Source: Solidesulfovibrio magneticus
Lineage (GTDB): Bacteria; Desulfobacterota; Desulfovibrionia; Desulfovibrionales; Desulfovibrionaceae
Reading direction: 5' to 3'
DNA length: 5,643 nucleotides
NCBI GenBank assembly: GCA_002482565.1
Contig: DLGG01000066.1
Location: 728 to 6,370 of the forward strand
In this document: positions 1 to 5,643 of the stretch, piece after piece
Position numbering within the stretch: the stretch's first letter is position 1
Layout: the number at the start of each line of letters is the position of its first letter
Notes under the pieces: generated by a model
The model's input: the letters and a program-made list of their open reading frames with translations, nothing else
The model's database searches: none
Told to the model about the DNA's origin: nothing
Program-made: the position numbers and the translations under genes

Positions 1-1
1 G

Positions 2-1714
2 GACAACCAGCTGCGCCAGGTGCTCATCGGCTCGGCCCGGGGCCGCATTCTGGACAAGAGCGGCACGCCCCTGGCCGTGAGCGAACCCTCTTTTGCCCTG
101 GGCCTGGTGCGCGAGGATTGCGAAGACATCGACGGCACCCTGGCCAAGGTTTCGGAGTGGACCGGCGTGGACAAGCACGTGCTGTCCGAGACGGTCAAGC
201 GCGGCAAGAAGCGGGTCAAGCCCTTCGAACCGCTCATCCTCATCACCGACCTGCCCTACGAGGCCCTGGCCCGCATCGAGGCCAACGCCATGCTCTATCC
301 GGGCCTGGAAATCGTGGTGCGCCAGAAACGCTACTATCCCACCGGCGCGCTCATGTCCCACGTGCTGGGCTATGTGGCCGAGGCCAACGAAGACGAGCTG
401 GAGAAAAACCCCCAGCTTTCCCTGGGCGATTCCGTGGGCAAGCAGGGGCTGGAACTCACTCACGAGGACGAGCTGCGCGGCTCCAAGGGCCGTAAGCAGG
501 TGGAAGTCGATGCCTTTGGCCGTCAGCACAATGAATTCATCCTGGAGCCGCCGCGCGCCGGGGCCGACCTCAAGCTGTCCATCGACATCGGCCTGCAGCG
601 CGAATGCTCGCGGCTGCTGGAGGGCCAGGCCGGGGCCATCCTGGTCATGGAGCCCGACACCGGCAAGATCCTGGCCATGGTCAGCCAGCCGAGCTTTGAC
701 AACAACATGTTCGTGCTGGGGGTGCCGGCGGACAAGTGGCGGGAGTTGCGCGACAACCCGCGCCACCCCATCCAGAACCGGGTGACCCAGGGCGTCTATC
801 CGCCGGGTTCGGTCTTCAAGCTCCTCATGGCCGCCGCCGGCCTGTCCGAGGGCTTTGTCCGTCCCGGCGACGTGGTGGCCTGTCCCGGGGTCTACAGGGT
901 CGGCAACCGCGACTTCCACGACTGGAAAAAGGGCGGCCACGGGGCGCTGGATCTGCGCGGGGCCTTGGTCCATTCCTGCGACATCTATTTTTACAAGCTC
1001 GGCGACCGCATGGGCATCGACCGGCTCCACGACTACGCCGTGGCCAGCGGTTTCGGGACCCGCACGGGCATCGACCTGCCCCATGAAAAGGCCGGGCTCA
1101 TACCCTCCAAGGAATGGAAGAAAAAGCGCTTCGGCGCGGCCTGGTCCAAGGGCGAGACGGTCATCGCCTCCATCGGCCAGGGCTACGTGCTGACCTCGCC
1201 GTTGCAGATCGGGCGCTACCTGTCGGCCCTGGTCAACGGCGGCAGGCTCATGAAGCCCGAACTGGTGGAGACCGAGGCGCCCCAGGTGGACGCCACGCTG
1301 CCGCTCAAAGACGGCGACCGGCAGGTGATCCTCGACGCCATGGTGGCCACGGTGGAAAGCGGCACGGCCAAGTCCTTGCTGCGTTCCGACGCGGTCATGG
1401 CCGGCAAGACCGGCACGGCCCAGGTGGTCAAGCTGATAAACGCCGACATCCGCCGCAAGACCCACGAAATGCCCTACGAGCAGCGCGACCACGCCTGGCT
1501 GGCCAGTTGGGGCCGCAAGGACGGCAAGACCTACGTGGTGGTCTGTCTGGTGGAGCACGGCGGCCACGGCGGCGAGGTCAGCGGCCCGCTGGTGCGCAAG
1601 GTCTACGAATATTTGTTCGGGCCGGCTCCGGGCAAGCCGCCCCGGGCGGCCGGCGCGGCCCCGGCCGGGGCGCCTGGAGAACCGGCTGTCGACCCCGGCG
1701 ACGTCGGGGATTAG
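2..1714 (+). CDS. mrdA: Penicillin-binding protein 2 (PBP2), peptidoglycan D,D-transpeptidase, 5' end missing
   Basis: Class B PBP of the Rod (elongation) complex: it crosslinks peptidoglycan strands made by RodA on the periplasmic face of the inner membrane. The reading frame is already open at the first base, and the residues before the first GTG (position 20) continue the family pattern, so the gene begins upstream; 570 residues are visible. By comparison with E. coli PBP2 (633 aa), roughly 50-60 residues holding the cytoplasmic tail and membrane anchor are missing. Counting from codon 2-4: RGRILDKSG at 13-21 begins the pedestal domain, and the pedestal motif GKQGLE starts at 146. The transpeptidase triad is complete: SVFK with nucleophile Ser270 and Lys273, SCD at 325-327 (PBP2 usually has SxD rather than SxN), and KTGT at 469-472. 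A Pro/Ala/Gly-rich tail of about 30 residues follows the catalytic domain. It lies 110 nt upstream of its partner rodA. Family identity is certain; PBP2 rather than FtsI is supported by the SxD motif and the rodA neighbour. Confidence 0.95.
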   Translation, partial: DNQLRQVLIGSARGRILDKSGTPLAVSEPSFALGLVREDCEDIDGTLAKVSEWTGVDKHVLSETVKRGKKRVKPFEPLILITDLPYEALARIEANAMLYPGLEIVVRQKRYYPTGALMSHVLGYVAEANEDELEKNPQLSLGDSVGKQGLELTHEDELRGSKGRKQVEVDAFGRQHNEFILEPPRAGADLKLSIDIGLQRECSRLLEGQAGAILVMEPDTGKILAMVSQPSFDNNMFVLGVPADKWRELRDNPRHPIQNRVTQGVYPPGSVFKLLMAAAGLSEGFVRPGDVVACPGVYRVGNRDFHDWKKGGHGALDLRGALVHSCDIYFYKLGDRMGIDRLHDYAVASGFGTRTGIDLPHEKAGLIPSKEWKKKRFGAAWSKGETVIASIGQGYVLTSPLQIGRYLSALVNGGRLMKPELVETEAPQVDATLPLKDGDRQVILDAMVATVESGTAKSLLRSDAVMAGKTGTAQVVKLINADIRRKTHEMPYEQRDHAWLASWGRKDGKTYVVVCLVEHGGHGGEVSGPLVRKVYEYLFGPAPGKPPRAAGAAPAGAPGEPAVDPGDVGD

Positions 1715-1716
1715 CC

Positions 1717-1733
1717 GGCCCGGTTTGCGGGCC
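1717..1733 (+). other. Small GC hairpin just after mrdA
   Basis: GGCCCG (1717-1722) and CGGGCC (1728-1733) are perfect inverted repeats around a 5-nt loop, starting 2 nt after the mrdA stop. No T-run follows, so it is not a standard intrinsic terminator. It could protect a processed mRNA end or slow readthrough into rodA. A 6-bp GC stem is also easy to find by chance in DNA this GC-rich. Confidence 0.35.
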
Positions 1734-1824
1734 ATTTCCAACAACAAGGCGAACGCGGCCCTCGGCCGTCGCGGGGCGGTCCCCACGACGGGCCAAGACG
1801 CCGCCGCCGCGCCGGGGTCGTTCC

Positions 1825-2937
1825 ATGCCCTTTGACAGACGCCTCATCTTGAGCGTGAACTGGCCGCTTGTCATCCTGACCGCCATGCTGTTCGGGGTCG
1901 GGGTGCTCAACCTCTATTCGGCCAGCGGCTTTCGCATGGGCGACGAACTGTCCATGCAGCCCTTCTACAACCGCCAGCTCATCTGGGGCCTGGCCGGGCT
2001 TGGCTGCATGTTGGCCATGGTGGTCTTCGACTACAAGTATCTGGCCGCCATCGCCTGGCCCCTGGTCATCTCCACCTCGGTACTGCTGGTTTTGGTGCTG
2101 GTCATGGGCAAGACCGTGGGCGGGGCCAAGCGCTGGCTGCCCATCGGCGGTTTTGCCTTCCAGCCAAGCGAGGTGGCCAAAATCGCCTTGCTGCTTTTGG
2201 CCGCCAAGATCCTGTCCAAGCGTTCCGAGCGGCTGGGCTGGCTCGATCTGGCCGGCATCCTGGCCGTGTCCGTGCCGGTGGCCCTGCTCATCATCGTCGA
2301 GCCCGACCTCGGCACGGGCTTAAACGTCCTGCTCCTGGTGGCCGGGCTCATCCTGTACCGCGGACTCGCCGCGCCGGTTTTCAAGACCCTGGCCATCGCC
2401 GGGCCGCTGCTTATCCCCTGCGGCTGGTTTTTCCTCAAGCCCTACCAGCAGGGGCGCATCCTCACGCTGTTCAACCCCCAGCGCGACCCGCTCGGGGCCG
2501 GCTACCACATCATCCAATCCCAGATCGCCATTGGCTCGGGCCAGATGTGGGGCAAGGGCTTTCTGGAAGGCACTCAGAGCCAGCTGCGTTACCTGCCAGA
2601 AAAGCACACCGACTTTGCCGTGGCGGTTTTCGCCGAGGAGTGGGGCTTTGTGGGCGGCATTGCGCTGCTGACCCTTTTCTGCCTGTTTTTGCTGCAATTC
2701 TACGTCACGGCCAAGAACGCCAAGGACCGCTTCGGCAGCTATCTGGCGGCGGGCGTGTTCTTCTATTTCTTCTGGCAAATCCTCATCAACATGGGTATGG
2801 TGCTCGGCATCATGCCGGTCGTTGGCATCCCCTTGCCGTTTATCAGTTACGGGGGAAGCGCCACCATCGTGAACTTCACCCTCGTGGGCATTGTCGTCAA
2901 CGTCTCCATGCGGCGCTACCTGTTCAAGAAAGGCTAG
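1825..2937 (+). CDS. rodA: RodA, SEDS-family peptidoglycan glycosyltransferase of the Rod complex
   Basis: Integral membrane enzyme that polymerises lipid II into glycan strands for lateral wall growth, working as a pair with PBP2. The product is 370 aa, the same length as E. coli RodA, with about ten hydrophobic segments. SEDS landmarks in order: GAKRW at 100-104, QPSE at 113-116, EPDLGT at 159-164, the NPQRDPLGAGYHIIQSQIAIGSG block at about 217-239, and EKHTDF with Asp263, matching the catalytic Asp262 of E. coli RodA. The full FtsW/RodA/SpoVE C-terminal signature occupies about 322-346 (Asn322 to the SYGGSA end). The frame stays open far upstream through the end of mrdA, but ATG 1825 is the only ATG near the family's normal N-terminus and gives the expected length. 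The Shine-Dalgarno is weak (GGGG at 1814-1817). RodA rather than FtsW is supported by the length and by the adjacent PBP2 gene. Confidence 0.96.
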   Translation: MPFDRRLILSVNWPLVILTAMLFGVGVLNLYSASGFRMGDELSMQPFYNRQLIWGLAGLGCMLAMVVFDYKYLAAIAWPLVISTSVLLVLVLVMGKTVGGAKRWLPIGGFAFQPSEVAKIALLLLAAKILSKRSERLGWLDLAGILAVSVPVALLIIVEPDLGTGLNVLLLVAGLILYRGLAAPVFKTLAIAGPLLIPCGWFFLKPYQQGRILTLFNPQRDPLGAGYHIIQSQIAIGSGQMWGKGFLEGTQSQLRYLPEKHTDFAVAVFAEEWGFVGGIALLTLFCLFLLQFYVTAKNAKDRFGSYLAAGVFFYFFWQILINMGMVLGIMPVVGIPLPFISYGGSATIVNFTLVGIVVNVSMRRYLFKKG

Positions 2938-2982
2938 CGCGAAAAGGACTTGCGGCCACGGAGGGAGCGTTCCCCGGCGGTC

Positions 2983-2988
2983 GGAGGG
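2983..2988 (+). promoter_or_regulatory. Shine-Dalgarno that fixes the bactofilin GTG start
   Basis: GGAGGG lies 4 nt before GTG 2993. No other ATG, GTG or TTG exists in this frame between TTG 2891, deep inside rodA, and GTG 2993. The site therefore supports the GTG start, although the spacing is on the short side. Confidence 0.6.
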
Positions 2989-2992
2989 CCTT

Positions 2993-3388
2993 GTGGGCAA
3001 GCACGACATCAACGCCTTCCTGGGGGTCGGCACGTCTTTTGTGGGACGGCTGACCTTTGGCGGCGTGGTGCGCATTGACGGGCATTTCGAAGGCGAAATC
3101 GTCTCGACGGGAACCCTGGTGGTCGGCAGCCAGGCCCACGTGGCCGGGCGGGTCGAGGTGGCGCGTCTGGTGTGCGACGGGGTCGTGGCCGCCGAGGTGG
3201 CGGCGTCGTCGTCGGTGGCGGTGCATGGCCGGGGGCGGCTTTGCGGCGCGGTGCGCACGCCGTCGTTGTCCGTGGCCGAAGGGGGCCGGGTGGACGGGCT
3301 GGTGACCATGGGAACCGGGGAGCAGCCGCCCCGTCAGGCCCTGGCCGCAGGCTGTTCGGCCAATTCTTCACAAACCCCGCCAAGCTAG
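2993..3388 (+). CDS. Bactofilin (polymer-forming cytoskeletal protein)
   Basis: The 131-aa product has a bactofilin (DUF583-type) core at about residues 8-105. After a short N-terminal stretch (MGKHDINAFLG) comes the typical opening FVGRLTFGGVVRIDGHFEGEI (about 16-36). The rest is a run of short strands rich in Val, Gly and Ala with regularly spaced glycines, the pattern of a right-handed beta-helix. A Gln/Pro/Ser tail of about 25 residues ends the protein. There is no transmembrane segment or signal peptide. Bactofilins polymerise without nucleotide into filaments or patches and in several bacteria influence cell shape or place wall enzymes. Its position 55 nt after rodA suggests a role linked to lateral wall synthesis (inference). 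GTG is chosen as the start because of the GGAGGG before it and because bactofilins commonly begin close to this motif. A frame extension to TTG 2891 would overlap rodA and looks non-native. The gene ends in a probable terminator. Confidence 0.88.
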   Translation: MGKHDINAFLGVGTSFVGRLTFGGVVRIDGHFEGEIVSTGTLVVGSQAHVAGRVEVARLVCDGVVAAEVAASSSVAVHGRGRLCGAVRTPSLSVAEGGRVDGLVTMGTGEQPPRQALAAGCSANSSQTPPS

Positions 3389-3404
3389 GCGGGGCGCGGT
3401 TTTT
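3372..3404 (+). terminator. Probable intrinsic terminator overlapping the bactofilin stop codon
   Basis: CCCCGCC (3375-3381) pairs perfectly with GGCGGGG (3388-3394) around the 6-nt loop AAGCTA. AAA precedes the stem and five Ts follow at 3400-3404. The bactofilin TAG (3386-3388) sits at the loop/stem edge. The T-run is 5 nt (CGCGG) past the stem, more than in an ideal intrinsic terminator, so termination may be partial. It separates the shape genes from the ATP synthase genes. Confidence 0.6.
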
Positions 3405-3441
3405 AGGGGTGCGGGGCAGTACGGAATTTGTCAAAAAGGGC

Positions 3442-3470
3442 TAGACAGGGCGGAGTAAATTCGCTACAGC
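3442..3470 (+). promoter_or_regulatory. Candidate sigma70-type promoter for the atp operon
   Basis: TAGACA (3442-3447, five of six matches to TTGACA) is followed after exactly 17 nt by TACAGC (3465-3470, three of six matches to TATAAT). The pair lies after the probable terminator and about 50 nt before atpF', in the least GC-rich stretch of the window, where a promoter is expected. The -10 is poor, so this is only a best guess. TTGTCA at 3428-3433 is another possible -35 but has no acceptable -10 at normal spacing. Confidence 0.3.
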
Positions 3471-3506
3471 CGCTTGCTGACTTTGCAACAATTTTCACAA
3501 CCTCCC

Positions 3507-3512
3507 GGAGGG
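3507..3512 (+). promoter_or_regulatory. Shine-Dalgarno of atpF', inside a short inverted repeat
   Basis: GGAGGG lies 5 nt before ATG 3518 and decides this start over an in-frame TTG at 3428. The preceding CCTCC (3501-3505) is complementary to GGAGG (3507-3511), so the ribosome site could fold back on itself with a stem of about 4 bp. Confidence 0.7.
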
Positions 3513-3517
3513 CGCCG

Positions 3518-3937
3518 ATGATTGACTTAAACGCCACGTTTTTCGTCCAACTCGTCAACTTTGTGCTCATCCTGATCCTGCTCAACGTCATTCTCATCGG
3601 ACCCATCCGCAAGGTGCTCAAGAAGCGGGCTGAATTCGTCGCCTCCCAGATGGAAGGCATCGAATCCTTCACGTCCTCGGCCGACGCCAAGCTCAAGGAC
3701 TACGAACTGTCCCTGGACGCCGCCCGCGCGGCCGCCACGGCCGGCCGCATGGCCATGAAGGCCGAGGGGCAGGCCAAGGAAAAGGATCTGCTCGAGGCTG
3801 CCGGCGCTGAGGCGGCTTCGAAGCTGCAGGCGGCCCGGGCCGAGATTTCCGCCCAGTCCGCCGCGGCGAAAAAGGCCCTGGAGGGCAAGGTGTCGGGGTT
3901 GGCCTCCAAGGCCGTTGCCAAGGTGCTGGCGGCGTAA
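3518..3937 (+). CDS. atpF': ATP synthase F0 subunit b'
   Basis: Peripheral-stalk subunit of F-type ATP synthase, 139 aa. One N-terminal membrane helix (about residues 8-28, with Asn14 inside and Pro29 at its cytoplasmic end) is followed by a charged, Ala/Lys/Glu-rich helix to the C-terminus. That helix should form a coiled coil with subunit b and hold F1 still against the rotating c-ring. The MIDLNATFFVQLVNFVLILI start is typical of b/b' proteins. It is called b' rather than b because it is shorter, has a plain N-terminal helix, and precedes a second, longer b-type gene, the usual b'-b order in bacteria with both. ATG 3518 is chosen for its Shine-Dalgarno and family N-terminus. It is the first gene of the atp block; no a- or c-subunit gene precedes it. 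The b/b' assignment could be argued, but membership of the b family is firm. Confidence 0.9.
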   Translation: MIDLNATFFVQLVNFVLILILLNVILIGPIRKVLKKRAEFVASQMEGIESFTSSADAKLKDYELSLDAARAAATAGRMAMKAEGQAKEKDLLEAAGAEAASKLQAARAEISAQSAAAKKALEGKVSGLASKAVAKVLAA

Positions 3938-3967
3938 GGCCGAAGGTTCCAGGATTTCTCAAGGAAA

Positions 3968-3974
3968 GGGAGGG
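3968..3974 (+). promoter_or_regulatory. Shine-Dalgarno supporting the TTG start of atpF
   Basis: GGGAGGG lies 5 nt before TTG 3980, a strong purine-rich ribosome site. The next in-frame ATG is far inside the coiled-coil region, so the site supports TTG as the true start. Confidence 0.7.
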
Positions 3975-3979
3975 TTCAA

Positions 3980-4555
3980 TTGAAAAGGCTCCACCTCATC
4001 GCCACCGTGGCCCTGGTGTTCGGCCTGGCTGCCGTGGCCTACGCGTCGGGCGACGCCGGGGGCGCGGAAGCCCACGGACTGAACTGGAAGGATTTCCTGT
4101 TCCGCGTGGTCAACTTCGTGTTGGTGTTCGGCGTCATCGCCAAGCTGGCCGGGAAAAAGATCGTGGGCTTTTTCCGGGGGCGCGGCGAGGCCATTGAGAA
4201 CCAGCTGAGCGAGCTCGAGTCGCGCAAGGCCGAAGCGGCCAAGCGTCTGGCCGAGATCGAGGCCTCCATCAGCAATCTGAGCGACGAGAAGGCCCGGATC
4301 GAAGACGAATACCGTCGCCAGGGCGAAGCCCTTCGCGACTCCATCGTCGCCGCCGCCGAGGCCAAGGCCGTCCAGATCAAGGAGCAGGCCGCTTCCGCCG
4401 CCGCCGCCGAGGCCCGGGTCGCCATGCAGGAGCTGCGCGCCCAGCTGGCCGACTCCGTGGTGGCCGCGGCCAAGGCTTCGCTGGAAAAGAAGCTGACCGC
4501 CAAGGACCAGGACAAGCTCGTGGATGAATACTTAACCAAGGTGGTGTTCAATTGA
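3980..4555 (+). CDS. atpF: ATP synthase F0 subunit b, with signal-peptide-like N-terminus
   Basis: Peripheral-stalk subunit, 191 aa with a TTG start, longer than E. coli b (156 aa). Residues 1-22 read as a signal peptide: basic start (MKRLH), hydrophobic core at about 6-20, and AYA before Ser23 as a possible cleavage site. A short Gly/Ala/His linker follows. The membrane helix then covers about 36-57 (from NWKDFLFRVVNFVLVFGVIA), with Arg42 near its periplasmic end. From about 60 to the C-terminus it is a long charged, Ala-rich helix expected to coil with b' and bind delta at its end. If not cleaved, the first hydrophobic stretch would be a second membrane segment. The start is fixed by the GGGAGGG 5 nt upstream and by the intact signal-like sequence directly after it. 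The gene lies 42 nt after atpF', and its stop overlaps the atpH start by 4 nt, so coupled translation is likely. Confidence 0.93.
   Translation: MKRLHLIATVALVFGLAAVAYASGDAGGAEAHGLNWKDFLFRVVNFVLVFGVIAKLAGKKIVGFFRGRGEAIENQLSELESRKAEAAKRLAEIEASISNLSDEKARIEDEYRRQGEALRDSIVAAAEAKAVQIKEQAASAAAAEARVAMQELRAQLADSVVAAAKASLEKKLTAKDQDKLVDEYLTKVVFN
4538..4544 (+). promoter_or_regulatory. Shine-Dalgarno for atpH inside the end of atpF
   Basis: AAGGTGG lies 7 nt before TTG 4552, within the last codons of atpF. With the TTGA stop/start overlap, it supports TTG as the atpH start. Confidence 0.5.
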
Positions 4556-5103
4556 CCGGCAACATCGTCGCGCGCCGTTACGCCAAGGCGCTTTTCGCGC
4601 TGGCCAAGAAGGCCGGCAAGAAAGCCCCGGCGGAGTACGGCAAGGACCTGGAGGCCTTCGCCTCCGTCCTTGAGGGGTCTCCGGATCTGCTTAAGGTCTT
4701 TGCCAACCCCATCATCAGCGCCGATGTGAAGAAGTCGGTGCTGTCCGGGGTTGCTGGCAAAATCGGCCTCAAGCCCATGGTCGTCAACTTCCTGTCCCTT
4801 CTGGCCGACAAGGACCGCCTGCCCTTCGTCCTGGAAGTGTCCGCCCTCTACCGGACCCTTCTGGACGAGGCCGAAGGCGTCATGCGCGGCCAGCTGGTCA
4901 CCGCCTTCGCCCTGGCCGACGCGCGCCAGGACCAGATCAAGGTCAAGCTCGAAAAGCAATCCGGCAAGAAGCTGGTGCTGTCTTTCGCCGTTGATCCCTC
5001 CATCATCGGCGGCGTCGTCCTCAAGGTCGGCGACAAGGTGTTGGACGCGAGCCTTCGCGCCCAGCTCGAAATATTGAAAGAACAAATCAAGAGGGGTGAG
5101 TAG
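4552..5103 (+). CDS. atpH: ATP synthase F1 subunit delta
   Basis: Joins the top of the F1 alpha3-beta3 hexamer to the peripheral stalk (b/b'), in the role of mitochondrial OSCP. The product is 183 aa (E. coli 177). The N-terminal helical domain opens with the conserved VARRYAKALFALAKK (about residues 6-20), which binds the alpha N-termini, and runs to about 105. The C-terminal part contains the full ATP synthase delta signature at 141-160, including VDPSIIGGVVLKVG. TTG 4552 overlaps the atpF stop (TTGA, 4 nt) and places this conserved motif at the usual distance from the N-terminus; no in-frame ATG could replace it. atpA begins 4 nt after the stop. The tight packing indicates one transcript with coupled translation. 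Confidence 0.95.
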   Translation: MTGNIVARRYAKALFALAKKAGKKAPAEYGKDLEAFASVLEGSPDLLKVFANPIISADVKKSVLSGVAGKIGLKPMVVNFLSLLADKDRLPFVLEVSALYRTLLDEAEGVMRGQLVTAFALADARQDQIKVKLEKQSGKKLVLSFAVDPSIIGGVVLKVGDKVLDASLRAQLEILKEQIKRGE

Positions 5104-5107
5104 GGCC

Positions 5108-5643
<536 letters not shown>

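Noticed and set aside
974..982. SCD instead of the usual SxN motif in the PBP2 active site
   Set aside because: SxD is normal for the PBP2 subfamily (E. coli PBP2 has Ser-Ala-Asp), so it is not a lesion.
1114..1824. rodA frame remains open for about 237 codons upstream, suggesting an N-terminal extension or a fusion
   Set aside because: The extra part is Arg/Gly/Pro-rich out-of-frame translation of mrdA, and starting at ATG 1825 gives exactly the normal RodA length and N-terminus.
2320..3309. Open frame of 329 codons on the minus strand, opposite rodA and bactofilin
   Set aside because: It is a shadow of two confirmed genes. The translation is low-complexity (Thr/Pro/Arg runs, then charged residues) with no family features.
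3474..3490. Possible sigma54 promoter around TTTGCA before atpF'
   Set aside because: There is a TTGCA-like -12 element but no GG at the required distance for -24.
3428..3517. TTG at 3428 as a longer start for atpF'
   Set aside because: It would add 30 residues unlike any b subunit and sits in the likely promoter region. ATG 3518 has a clear Shine-Dalgarno and the family N-terminus.
4349..4414. Repeated 15-mer GCCGCCGCCGAGGCC in atpF
   Set aside because: It encodes Ala-Ala-Ala-Glu-Ala in an alanine-rich coiled coil and reflects codon bias, not a functional repeat.

Overview
This is a GC-rich, fully coding bacterial chromosome segment with no sign of mobile DNA. Seven genes, all on the + strand, form two blocks: the end of a cell-elongation (rod-shape) cluster and the start of an F-type ATP synthase operon. 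The gene order mrdA - rodA - bactofilin - atpF' - atpF - atpH - atpA, the paired b'/b subunits, the signal-peptide-like N-terminus on AtpF and the protein sequences all suggest a high-GC sulfate-reducing Desulfobacterota, most likely Desulfovibrionaceae (Desulfovibrio/Solidesulfovibrio-like). That placement rests on remembered family sequences, not on a search.

Region 1 (1-3388), cell envelope. The 3' part of mrdA (PBP2, peptidoglycan transpeptidase; N-terminus outside the window) is followed after 110 nt by rodA (SEDS glycosyltransferase). These two proteins form the core peptidoglycan polymerase/crosslinker of the Rod complex. A short bactofilin gene with a GTG start follows 55 nt after rodA. 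Bactofilins are self-polymerising cytoskeletal proteins that often help localise wall-synthesis enzymes.

Region 2 (3389-3517), boundary. A GC hairpin that takes in the bactofilin stop codon, with a T-run a few bases later, looks like a terminator. After it come a weak promoter-like pair of hexamers and a good Shine-Dalgarno for atpF'. This is the most likely transcriptional break in the window.

Region 3 (3518-5643), ATP synthase. atpF' (b'), atpF (b), atpH (delta) and the first 178 codons of atpA (alpha, cut in the Walker A region) are tightly packed, with gaps of 42 nt, a 4-nt overlap and 4 nt. b and b' should form a heterodimeric peripheral stalk, delta caps it on F1, and alpha belongs to the catalytic hexamer. 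The a and c subunit genes (atpB, atpE) are not upstream of atpF', so the F0 rotor/channel genes must lie elsewhere: a split operon.

I found no tRNA, rRNA, CRISPR, IS element or clearly new system. The points of interest are the junction of cell-shape and bioenergetics genes, the two TTG starts in identical sequence context, and the stop codon built into the terminator hairpin.
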